This document shows, piece after piece, positions 1 through 5,956 of a stretch of 5,956 bases of DNA; position 1 is the first letter of the stretch; every line of letters begins with the position of its first letter. The DNA lies in contig JAGLUM010000435.1 in NCBI GenBank assembly GCA_023134755.1, forward strand, positions 1 to 5,956. The letters run 5' to 3'. The notes under the pieces are model-generated. The model had not been told where the DNA came from and did no database searches. It saw only the letters and a program-made list of their open reading frames with translations. Origin of the DNA: Fidelibacterota bacterium (GTDB lineage: Bacteria > Fidelibacterota > Fidelibacteria > Fidelibacterales > Fidelibacteraceae). Position numbers and translations under genes: made by a program.

Positions 1-1
1 G

Positions 2-1147
2 GCCTATACAGAGGAAGGTTACCCGGCTGCAGCTGCCAGCTGGATGATCCTGATCGGTGCCGGTCCCTTTGGTTCCGTACCTGCCGTAGCAGACAGTTCT
101 TCCTGGGAATTGCCGCCCGGCGCTTTTATTGATGTTGCTTTTGCAGTTATCGCCGGTGCATGGGCCAACGATGGTATCGAAGATAATGCGGCACGCCGTA
201 AATTACTCCGGGTCAATGCGGATTGGGCACAAAAAGCTTTTAACGGTGAAGACAATAATGGAAACGGACGTCTGGATAACGATGAAGATCAAAATGACAA
301 TGGTCTTTTAGATCGTTTTGTTCTACCGGCCCCGCCCCCCTCTCCAAAATTACATATTGTCTCTGAAAAAAGTAAAGTGACTTTATATTGGAATAATATT
401 CCGGAATTTGCTGAAGATCCTATTTCCCGTGAAAAAGATTTTGAGGGATATAAAATTTATGCCAGAAGAAAAACCTCCGGACTTGCTGCGGAATGGACAC
501 TTCTGGCAACTTTTGATTTGGATGATGAATTTGGTTATAATACCGGGTTTGATTATATTCGCATAAAAGATGAATTTGATAATCCTTCTTATGAAATTTT
601 TGAACAAGACACCTTTTATTATAAGTTTGAAAATAAAAATCTCCTGAACGGTTGGCCGGATAAAAATATTTTTGCGGTCACATCTTATGATAAGGGAGAT
701 CCAAATACCGGATTGGAGCCCCTCGAATCCAGTCAATTAGAAAATCGTATCACCGTCATTACCGGGCAGCAATTCATTGAGGATGAAAGCCTTGAGGTTG
801 GTGTCTATCCTAATCCTTACCGTGTCAGTGCAATTTGGGATGGGAGCGGAGTTCGTGACCGTATGATCTGGTTTACCGGCCTGCCGGAAGAGGCCATGAT
901 CCGTATTTTTACGATTTCCGGTGAACTGGTAAAGACCATTGAGCACGATGCCACAACATACAGTGGTAGTGAAACACGGCGACTGCAGGAAGGTCTTGGC
1001 GCGAATACTGTTTATTCCGGTGGAGAACATGCCTGGGACCTAATTACTGATTATGATCAGGCACTTGCAACCGGAATGTATATTTTTGCCGTAGAGAATG
1101 TAAGTACAGGATATATAAAAACCGGAAGGTTTTTGATTATAAAGTAA
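2..1147 (+). CDS. Secreted protein, C-terminal part: Ca-loop repeats, FN3-like domain, type IX-style C-terminal domain (5' partial)
   Basis: The reading frame is open to the left edge, so the gene begins outside the window; the first ATG (44) is internal, since 14 in-frame codons without a stop precede it. 381 residues are visible. Numbering from that ATG: residues 70-90 hold two tandem Asp/Asn/Gly loops of the D-x-N-x-N-G-x-L-D type, like dockerin, EF-hand or thrombospondin-3 calcium loops. A Pro-rich linker (95-101) leads to a fibronectin-III-like domain (about 102-240; VTLYWNN and the FEGYKIYARR strand are typical). The last ~115 residues begin with VYPNPYR and form a beta-sandwich with IFTISGELVKTI, GMYIFAV and the end GRFLIIK, as in FlgD-Ig-like / type IX secretion C-terminal domains of FCB bacteria. 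I infer a secreted or surface-attached protein. The function of the missing N-terminal part is unknown. Gene 2 follows after 25 bases, so the two are probably co-transcribed. Confidence 0.88.
   Translation, partial: AYTEEGYPAAAASWMILIGAGPFGSVPAVADSSSWELPPGAFIDVAFAVIAGAWANDGIEDNAARRKLLRVNADWAQKAFNGEDNNGNGRLDNDEDQNDNGLLDRFVLPAPPPSPKLHIVSEKSKVTLYWNNIPEFAEDPISREKDFEGYKIYARRKTSGLAAEWTLLATFDLDDEFGYNTGFDYIRIKDEFDNPSYEIFEQDTFYYKFENKNLLNGWPDKNIFAVTSYDKGDPNTGLEPLESSQLENRITVITGQQFIEDESLEVGVYPNPYRVSAIWDGSGVRDRMIWFTGLPEEAMIRIFTISGELVKTIEHDATTYSGSETRRLQEGLGANTVYSGGEHAWDLITDYDQALATGMYIFAVENVSTGYIKTGRFLIIK
251..313 (+). other. Tandem calcium-loop-like motifs in gene 1
   Basis: The encoded stretch reads as two consecutive loops: D-N-N-G-N-G-R-L-D with Glu at position 12, then D-Q-N-D-N-G-L-L-D. 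Acidic or Asn residues sit at positions 1, 3, 5 and 9 and Gly at position 6, as in EF-hand/dockerin loops. Calcium binding is inferred from this spacing. The loops sit just before the Pro-rich linker and FN3-like domain, so they may act as a stiff calcium-dependent spacer. Confidence 0.6.
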
Positions 1148-1160
1148 GAATCCTAAATTT

Positions 1161-1166
1161 AAGGAG
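1161..1166 (+). promoter_or_regulatory. Ribosome binding site of gene 2 (AAGGAG)
   Basis: A strong Shine-Dalgarno sequence, AAGGAG, lies six bases before the ATG at 1173 and fixes this start. It is the only clear one in the window: the lipoprotein gene at 3911 has just an A-rich leader, and the receptor gene has nothing better than a GAG. Confidence 0.85.
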
Positions 1167-1172
1167 AAGAAA

Positions 1173-3821
1173 ATGAAAAAAGCTTTGTTAATTGTTATGG
1201 CTCTCCTGCTAACCGTTGCCGGATTCGCGACAACGATTAGAGACATTCAGTACACCGCTGATGCCAGTGGAGATTCACCCTTGAAAAACCAGGTCGTAAC
1301 GGTTTCCGGTATTGTGACCGGTGAACCCTATGCCTTTGGTGGAAGTACAATGTACATTCAGGATGCGCCCGGTGCATGGAATGGTATTTTCATCTACCTT
1401 GGTGCAAATGTTAAAACATTCGTCGCTGACAGTGTTATCATTTCCGAAGGTGACTCGGTTACCATTACAGGTACAGTTGATGAGTACAACGGTTTAACTC
1501 AAATTAAATCTGTCACATCACTTGTTTTTGAAGAAGCAGGCGTTGGTTGTTTTTCGCCAACAGTTGCTCCTCTTGATTCACTGAAACAAGAAAAATATGA
1601 AGGCTGCTTGATCCGTGCAGAAGATGTTGCCATCTCAAACCCGGATGCCGGTTACGGTGAATGGGAAATTGCTGACGCTACCGATTCACTACTTATTGAT
1701 GACGACGGAAATGCGCCCTATTATTTCTGGCCTGAAGAATATGATAGTTTGATCTCTATTACCGGTTTGTTAAATTATTCTCATAGTAACTATAAAATTG
1801 TCCCGCGTCTTGCATGGGATATTGTTGAAGGTCCTTTAAGCGGTGAAACAAAAGTATATACCCGTATTCAACGCATTCAACAGGTCCGTGGTTCTGATCT
1901 GATGAAAACTCCCTTAGATGCCGCATCTGATTTTTCATATCTTGTTAAGGAAGATACCACCCTTTATGTACAGGGAGTTGTTACCATGCCTAGCGGTTTA
2001 AGTTATGCCGGTGACGGCGTAAAATTTATCTTATCGGACCTTCACGGCGGTCCATGGAGTGCAATATTATCTTACAATGAAGACGCCTCGATCTATCCGA
2101 ACCTCTTTGCAGGATTTGAGATTGAAATGAGCGGATATATTGGTGAATATTCAACCTTTCCTTCAAATATGACTGAATTCTGGCTGGTCGGTGATGTTAC
2201 TATTACCAACCCGATGGGAACCCTTCCTGATACTGCAGTCATCACCACCGGTGATCTGCGTCTGCCTATAACCGCGGAACAATGGGGAAATAACATTGTC
2301 CGCATAGAAGATGCGTTGATCATAGACAATTCTATAACTTATTATATGTTCGAAATTGACGACGGAACCGGTGGCTGTCTGGTTGCTGCTGATTCTGACA
2401 GTCTTGATGGATATATTTCACCTCCCATCATGACACCCATCGAATCTATTACCGGATGGATATATCACCACTATGGCTCATACGCTGATTTTACCACCTA
2501 TGGATTATGCCCTCTTTACGAAGAAGATATCGTATTGGGTGAAGGTCCGGCCATGCTTTTGTACCCGAAACGTTCCCCGTCGAATATTCCGACCTCATCT
2601 CAGGATGTAGTCGCTTCGGTTCTTGTCTCAACATTGCGTAATGTCGATACCGCAAAAGTCTTTTATCGCATTAATAACGGTGTATTTGCAAATGTTGATA
2701 TGATTGATGCCGGCGAAAGTATCTGGTCGGGTACGATCCCTGCACAAGCCAACAATTCTATTGTAGAATACTATTACTATATTGTGGACGACTCAAGCGA
2801 TGTTTCAACACTTCCAAGTAACTTTGATGAAAAACTTTTTACATATAAAGTTCTGGATGGTGATGAAACCATTTACGACATTCAGTATACCCATGCCTCT
2901 AGCGGCGACAGTCCCTTAGGGGGTTGCACTGTAAGCTTTGACGCATACATGACCTGTGACGGAAGTATAGCCACTACGTTCACGGATGAAGATGGAAATG
3001 GTATTATCTCTGTTGCAAGTGAACCCGGTCCTTGGAACGGTGTTTGGGTTCTCGTGAATCCTGCAAGCGTTGCAACTCTGCATGAAGGTGATATAGTAAC
3101 CATCAGTGGCGTTGTGGATGAAGATCACGAAACAGATTGGAAATGGCAGGAAAATACCTATGTCGTGGGTACTGCAACACTTGTCTTAAATGAAGTTCCG
3201 CTTGCCGCTACCGCGGTAACACTGGCTAATCTTGAAGGCAATCCGGAAGCTTATGAAGGTGTCTTGATCGATCTGACAGACGGTGCTGAGGTTGAATCGA
3301 TTAACTCTTATGACTTGACCTTAACCGATGGTACCTACTCTTTCCTTCTCGATGATGATATTGTTGCTGATTCCATTCTCGATATTAACTATCGGGAAAA
3401 TGCCATCGTTGGCGGTACGGACACATTGATAGCCGGTGGTGTTTTCACCAATATAAAAGGTCTTGTCCTGCACAGTTACGGCTCCATAAAAATTGAAGTT
3501 CGTAAACTGGCTGACCTGACCGTTGAAATTGTCGAGCCCGGTGTAACGAGCGTTCCAAGTGATTTTATTCTGCATCAGAACTATCCGAACCCCTTCAACC
3601 CGGTTACGACCATTCAATTTGACCTACCAAATGCAAGTGATGTAAAGTTGATGATCTATGATATCAATGGTCGACTTGTTGAAGAATTGGTGAACGGATC
3701 TCTGAATGCAGGTCGTTATAATCTGCGTTGGAATGCAAGTCACTTAAGCTCAGGTGTCTATTTCTACCGGATACAAACGCCTGAATACACTGCAACAAAT
3801 AAAATGTTATTATTGAAATAA
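1173..3821 (+). CDS. Secreted multidomain protein with three paired OB-fold-like modules, an Ig-like domain and a type IX sorting domain
   Basis: Complete, 882 residues. Residues 1-19 are a Sec signal peptide (two Lys, hydrophobic core, likely cut after GFA19). Three modules follow at about 22-220, 227-456 and 567-785. Modules 1 and 3 open with I-x-DIQYT...SGDSPL, then an OB-fold-like strand pattern (VTVSGIVTG, VTITGTVDE, VTISGVVDE); each module has a second half marked by YEG-x-LI or the similar WGNNIVRI. This resembles OB-fold domains accompanying secreted nucleases and surface proteins of FCB bacteria. An Ig/FN3-like domain (about 460-560; VFYRINNG, WSGTIPAQ, EYYYYIVDD) separates modules 2 and 3. 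Residues 794-882 are a type IX type A sorting domain: NYPNPFNP (803-810), a DINGRLVEEL strand, SSGVYFYRI and the end NKMLLLK. I see no catalytic domain, so I infer a binding or structural surface protein. The ligand is unknown; sugar or nucleic acid binding are possibilities only. Confidence 0.9.
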   Translation: MKKALLIVMALLLTVAGFATTIRDIQYTADASGDSPLKNQVVTVSGIVTGEPYAFGGSTMYIQDAPGAWNGIFIYLGANVKTFVADSVIISEGDSVTITGTVDEYNGLTQIKSVTSLVFEEAGVGCFSPTVAPLDSLKQEKYEGCLIRAEDVAISNPDAGYGEWEIADATDSLLIDDDGNAPYYFWPEEYDSLISITGLLNYSHSNYKIVPRLAWDIVEGPLSGETKVYTRIQRIQQVRGSDLMKTPLDAASDFSYLVKEDTTLYVQGVVTMPSGLSYAGDGVKFILSDLHGGPWSAILSYNEDASIYPNLFAGFEIEMSGYIGEYSTFPSNMTEFWLVGDVTITNPMGTLPDTAVITTGDLRLPITAEQWGNNIVRIEDALIIDNSITYYMFEIDDGTGGCLVAADSDSLDGYISPPIMTPIESITGWIYHHYGSYADFTTYGLCPLYEEDIVLGEGPAMLLYPKRSPSNIPTSSQDVVASVLVSTLRNVDTAKVFYRINNGVFANVDMIDAGESIWSGTIPAQANNSIVEYYYYIVDDSSDVSTLPSNFDEKLFTYKVLDGDETIYDIQYTHASSGDSPLGGCTVSFDAYMTCDGSIATTFTDEDGNGIISVASEPGPWNGVWVLVNPASVATLHEGDIVTISGVVDEDHETDWKWQENTYVVGTATLVLNEVPLAATAVTLANLEGNPEAYEGVLIDLTDGAEVESINSYDLTLTDGTYSFLLDDDIVADSILDINYRENAIVGGTDTLIAGGVFTNIKGLVLHSYGSIKIEVRKLADLTVEIVEPGVTSVPSDFILHQNYPNPFNPVTTIQFDLPNASDVKLMIYDINGRLVEELVNGSLNAGRYNLRWNASHLSSGVYFYRIQTPEYTATNKMLLLK
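1236..1832 (+). repeat. Protein repeat module 1 (paired OB-fold-like halves)
   Basis: Residues 22-220. First half: IRDIQYT...SGDSPL opening, GIVTG strand, YIQDAPGAWNGIFIYL, then VTITGTVDEYNG. Second half: KYEGCLIRAEDV, LLIDDDGN and SITGLLNYSHSNYKIVPR. It is closest to module 3 in its opening (DIQYT, SGDSPL, PGAWNGIFI compared with PGPWNGVWV). Confidence 0.75.
1851..2540 (+). repeat. Protein repeat module 2 (diverged copy)
   Basis: Residues 227-456. The opening is diverged (YTRIQRIQQVRGSD rather than I-x-DIQYT), but the order of landmarks is kept: LYVQGVVTMPSG, FILSDLHGGPWSAIL, IEMSGYIGEY, then WGNNIVRIEDALI, FEIDDGTGGCLVA and ESITGWIYHHYGSYADF. The last element aligns by eye with LLNYSHSNYKI of module 1 and LVLHSYGSIKI of module 3. 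Confidence 0.6.
2871..3527 (+). repeat. Protein repeat module 3 (paired OB-fold-like halves)
   Basis: Residues 567-785. It opens IYDIQYTHASSGDSPL, almost the same as module 1, and carries an extra acidic loop (TDEDGNGII, 603-611) before PGPWNGVWVLV and VTISGVVDE. The second half has EAYEGVLIDLTDG, FLLDDDIV and GLVLHSYGSIKIEVR. It joins the sorting domain through a short linker. Confidence 0.75.
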
Positions 3822-3835
3822 CAGAAAATTAAATA

Positions 3836-3872
3836 ATCTTCAGCGGGTGGTTTAATACCACTCGCTGGGGAT
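3836..3872 (+). promoter_or_regulatory. Intergenic RNA hairpin between gene 2 and the lipoprotein gene
   Basis: The arms CAGCGGGTGG (3841-3850) and CCACTCGCTG (3858-3867) pair over ten bases with a single G-U, closing a seven-base loop TTTAATA. Pairing extends outwards for five more pairs (two of them G-U) to 3836 and 3872, for about 15 bp. The sequence after it on the + strand is GATATTAAAAACGG, with no T tract, so it is not a standard intrinsic terminator for gene 2. On the other strand the flank is T-rich, but no gene points that way. It may be an mRNA end or stability element, or a non-canonical terminator. The rest of the 89-base gap shows no convincing promoter. Confidence 0.6.
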
Positions 3873-3910
3873 ATTAAAAACGGATCAAACCCATTCGTTT
3901 AAAAAGAAAA

Positions 3911-5425
3911 ATGAAAACGAAACTGACTTTTACATCGCTATTTCTTCTTGTGTTTGTACTGCTTACACTCGCTGCCTGCGGCTTATTTCATCCCAAGCTG
4001 CCACCGTCAACAGCACAAAATCTACCACCTGAAACCCATATTTCATTTTTCTATATTCCCGATACCACACTCGGCCCGGGTGATTACTGGATCAATCACG
4101 GAGATACTGTCTGGGTTCAGGATACCTTGATCCTTGGTCTTGATACCACGGTTTCGGTCCAATCTGTCAGCTGGTGGGGCGATGATCCCGATGGCGATGT
4201 TATCGGATATTACCTACAGTGGTCGTATATGGATACCCCTGTTTTTACACAGGATGAATCGGCTATTTTTTATCTGCCGCTTCGTACTCAATTTGATATT
4301 TATAGCTTGTCGGTTACCGCAATTGATAATGACAGTCTGCAGGATCCGACACCTGCTATTGCCTCTTTCCCTGTCTTTAATTCCCCGCCCTTTGTTGAAT
4401 GGAAGCTGAATTCCATCCCTCTCACTTCCCGGACAGCGGATTCTCTGCATGTATCCTTTACCCACCATTCTTTTTATTGGGATATCACGGATATTGATGG
4501 ACAGGAAACGATCACAGATATATTTTATGCCTTAGATGACACATCTTCATGGTTGCGATTAGAGGGTGATCAACGTCAGGTAATGCTAACAGATATTGAA
4601 CCAGGTTACCATCGCTTGTTTCTTAAAGTAAAAGATATTGCCGGCGCGAAAAGCAATATTATTTCTTTTCCCGATCCAAACAGTGATGAATCAAAAATTA
4701 CACGCTGGCAAGTTAAAACCCCGGTCGGCGATATTCTGATCGTCAACGATTATCAAAATGATCAGGTAGTTTATGATCATCAGAATTTATATAAAGGGAT
4801 CTTTAATGATCTGGTTGGTACGGACGGATATTCCGTCTGGGAGATCGGTGGCGCACGTACCAATACAGCAAATACTGTTCCTTATTCGCCGGAAGATATT
4901 GAACTAAATCTCAGCACCTTTTCAAAGGTATTCTGGTTTACCTTCCGGGGTGCAAACAGCTTGAATGAATCTTCTCTGGCCTTGACGCGTTTCGTCGCTG
5001 ACGGTGGAATTCTTTTTATGAATAATGCCCAAAAAGCAGAAACAAACAGCCGTCCGGATACAACCTGGACATTTACGGACATTGATTCCGTATATTCTTA
5101 CACCAGCTCAGGCTGGGTTTTTGTGGACACAAAAATTAACGCGTTCTGGGACAATACCGAAACAGATAGTCTTCTGGAATTATCCGTATCCTCGTTCCTT
5201 TCAGATCGGCTGTATGCAATTATCCCCGGGGAAACATCAACATTGCGGTATCAGTTTGAAGATACCGAAAACAATTTTAGTGATTATACCGGTACGCCTC
5301 CCGTGATGATCGAGACACCAATTGGAGATGGAATTTGTTATTATATGTCCATCCCTCTCTACTATTTAAATGGAAATAGCAACCTGGATGATCTGTTCAG
5401 ATATGTTTTTGAGATTGATGAATAA
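3911..5425 (+). CDS. Outer-membrane-type lipoprotein with Ig/FN3-like domains and a C-terminal GATase-like (Rossmann-like) region
   Basis: Complete, 504 residues. The N-terminus has two Lys, a hydrophobic core and the lipobox LAAC with Cys23, so it is a signal peptidase II lipoprotein. A Pro-rich stretch (27-40) precedes a first beta-sandwich (about 41-155; WWGDDPDGDVIGYYLQW is typical of FN3/cadherin-like folds) and a second one (about 158-265; DITDIDGQETITDIFYALDD, GYHRLFLKVKDIAG). From about 272 an alpha/beta region follows: DILIVNDYQND, then SKVFWFTFRGAN, LTRFVADGGILFMNN and, near the end, DGICYYMSIPLYYLNG. This order resembles class I glutamine amidotransferase-like domains of surface proteins. 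Besides Cys23 the only cysteine is 476, and there is no G-x-C-x-G elbow, so amidotransferase activity is unlikely. The start lacks a Shine-Dalgarno sequence, with only an A-rich leader, but no other start gives a signal peptide. It is coupled to the TonB receptor that follows, so I infer a surface partner of that receptor. It does not look like SusD (no TPR-type helices). Confidence 0.88.
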   Translation: MKTKLTFTSLFLLVFVLLTLAACGLFHPKLPPSTAQNLPPETHISFFYIPDTTLGPGDYWINHGDTVWVQDTLILGLDTTVSVQSVSWWGDDPDGDVIGYYLQWSYMDTPVFTQDESAIFYLPLRTQFDIYSLSVTAIDNDSLQDPTPAIASFPVFNSPPFVEWKLNSIPLTSRTADSLHVSFTHHSFYWDITDIDGQETITDIFYALDDTSSWLRLEGDQRQVMLTDIEPGYHRLFLKVKDIAGAKSNIISFPDPNSDESKITRWQVKTPVGDILIVNDYQNDQVVYDHQNLYKGIFNDLVGTDGYSVWEIGGARTNTANTVPYSPEDIELNLSTFSKVFWFTFRGANSLNESSLALTRFVADGGILFMNNAQKAETNSRPDTTWTFTDIDSVYSYTSSGWVFVDTKINAFWDNTETDSLLELSVSSFLSDRLYAIIPGETSTLRYQFEDTENNFSDYTGTPPVMIETPIGDGICYYMSIPLYYLNGNSNLDDLFRYVFEIDE

Positions 5426-5429
5426 TATG
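5418..5429 (+). promoter_or_regulatory. Stop/start overlap coupling lipoprotein and receptor translation
   Basis: The sequence ATGAATAATATG contains the lipoprotein stop TAA (5423-5425) between two in-frame receptor start candidates, at 5418 and 5427. There is no strong Shine-Dalgarno sequence ahead of either, only GAG at 5411-5413. Ribosomes ending the lipoprotein probably restart here, which would keep the two products in fixed proportion. Confidence 0.65.
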
Positions 5430-5956
5430 AGACACATACTAAAATACATTTTTGTCTTTTGCATGATCACCGCAACCCTGTTTGCTCAAAGCGCAAGCAT
5501 TCGCGGTGTTATCACCGATGCTGAAACCGGTGAAGCGATGATAGGTGTGAATATTGTTCTTAGAGGAACCTATTATGGCGCTGCAACATCTCTTGACGGC
5601 TCCTATATAATCACAGGAATGGGACCGGGTACATACGATATGGTGGTTTCCATGATTGGATACAAACAGTATCTGTATGGTGGAATTGAGTTGACACAGG
5701 GTCAATCTATGCGTATTAATATCAAATTGGAAACAACGGTGCTTGCTCTGGGAGAAGATGTCATCGTGATCGGTGAAAAACCCTTAATAGATGCAACGTC
5801 TACCGCGTCATCCGTATCAATTTCCTCGGATGATCTCAGGGGGAAAGTTGTAGAAAGCATCGCCGATATTGTTGGTCAACAAGCCGGTGTTTCCACCTCA
5901 AACAATGAAATTCATATCCGTGGTGGGCGCGTAGACGAAAGTCAGTTTATTGTGGA
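5427..5956 (+). CDS. TonB-dependent outer-membrane receptor with carboxypeptidase-regulatory-like N-terminal domain (3' partial)
   Basis: Open to the right edge; 176 full codons are visible. Residues 1-20 are a signal peptide, likely cut at LFA20/Q21. Residues 24-103 are a carboxypeptidase-D regulatory-like domain: IRGVITDAETGEAMIGVNI, LDGSYIITGMGPGTYDMVVSMIGY. A TonB-box-like stretch, DVIVIGE, follows at 111-117. The plug domain then begins, with IADIVGQQAGVS and EIHIRGGRVDESQFIVD, the usual 'receptor plug' pattern; the 22-strand barrel is beyond the window. The role inferred from the family is energised import of a ligand across the outer membrane, powered by TonB/ExbBD; the ligand is unknown. 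The ATG at 5427 starts one base after the lipoprotein stop. An in-frame ATG at 5418 (adding Met-Asn-Asn) would overlap that gene by eight bases and has a GAG four bases upstream, so it is an equally possible start. Confidence 0.92.
   Translation, partial: MRHILKYIFVFCMITATLFAQSASIRGVITDAETGEAMIGVNIVLRGTYYGAATSLDGSYIITGMGPGTYDMVVSMIGYKQYLYGGIELTQGQSMRINIKLETTVLALGEDVIVIGEKPLIDATSTASSVSISSDDLRGKVVESIADIVGQQAGVSTSNNEIHIRGGRVDESQFIV

Noticed and set aside
44..46. ATG at 44 as the start of gene 1
   Set aside because: The frame continues without a stop to the left edge, there is no ribosome binding site ahead of it, and the residues after it are not a signal peptide although the protein ends in a secretion-type domain.
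383..736. Minus-strand open frames, for example 383-736, 737-1030, 2093-2329, 3321-3617 and 5439-5705
   Set aside because: They lie inside well-supported + strand genes, have no ribosome binding sites or recognisable domains, and their composition is what the reverse of these genes gives.
1745..2460. Recurrent TCTATTACCGG-like short repeats
   Set aside because: They encode the recurring Ser-Ile-Thr-Gly strand of the modules and are explained by protein repetition, not by a DNA element.
1173..3821. Gene 2 as an extracellular nuclease or other enzyme
   Set aside because: The OB-like modules resemble companions of secreted nucleases, but the whole length is accounted for by modules, an Ig-like domain and the sorting domain. 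No endonuclease/exonuclease/phosphatase or metallophosphatase motif was found.
3836..3880. Standard rho-independent terminator of gene 2
   Set aside because: The stem is strong, but the + strand after it (GATATTAAAAACGG) has no run of T.
3948..4409. Additional + strand frames inside the lipoprotein gene (3948-4130, 4134-4409)
   Set aside because: They are out-of-frame shadows of a complete, domain-supported gene, with no separate start signals.
3911..5425. Lipoprotein as a SusD homologue
   Set aside because: Its position before or beside a SusC-like receptor suggested it, but the sequence is beta-sandwich plus alpha/beta, without the helical repeats of SusD, and SusD normally follows the receptor.

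Overview
The window is one strand of closely packed genes, all on the + strand, coding for exported proteins of a Gram-negative, outer-membrane bacterium. There are four coding regions: the C-terminal part of a secreted protein (cut by the left edge), a complete 882-residue secreted multidomain protein, a complete 504-residue lipoprotein, and the N-terminal part of a TonB-dependent receptor (cut by the right edge). I see no RNA genes, mobile elements, CRISPR or phage genes.

The organism most likely belongs to the FCB superphylum (the Calditrichota / KSB1 / Marinimicrobia / Ignavibacteria kind of lineage rather than classical Bacteroides). The reasons are the C-terminal NYPNPFNP-type sorting domain on gene 2, a related VYPNPYR-type C-terminal domain on gene 1, and a TonB receptor with an N-terminal carboxypeptidase-regulatory-like domain of the SusC type. 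This is inferred from motif style, not from a database search, and I cannot name a genus.

Layout: 2-1147 is the end of a protein with two calcium-loop-like Asp/Asn/Gly repeats, a fibronectin-III-like domain and a C-terminal beta-sandwich. After a 25-base gap with a strong ribosome binding site comes 1173-3821, a signal-peptide protein built from three copies of a paired OB-fold-like module, an Ig-like domain between copies 2 and 3, and a type IX-style sorting domain. The 89-base gap 3822-3910 holds a 15-bp hairpin with no T tract on the + strand. Then comes 3911-5425, a lipoprotein with two Ig/FN3-like domains and a C-terminal Rossmann-like region resembling a glutamine amidotransferase-like fold without a catalytic cysteine. 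The TonB receptor starts one base after its stop, or overlaps it by eight bases from an alternative start.

Working together (inference): the lipoprotein and receptor look translationally coupled and may form an outer-membrane uptake or surface complex in which the lipoprotein takes the place that SusD-like proteins have in Bacteroidetes. The two upstream proteins look like cell-surface or secreted products exported through Sec and then a type IX-like route. Gene 1/gene 2 form one tight pair and gene 3/gene 4 another, with the hairpin gap as the likely boundary. No substrate can be read from the sequence.
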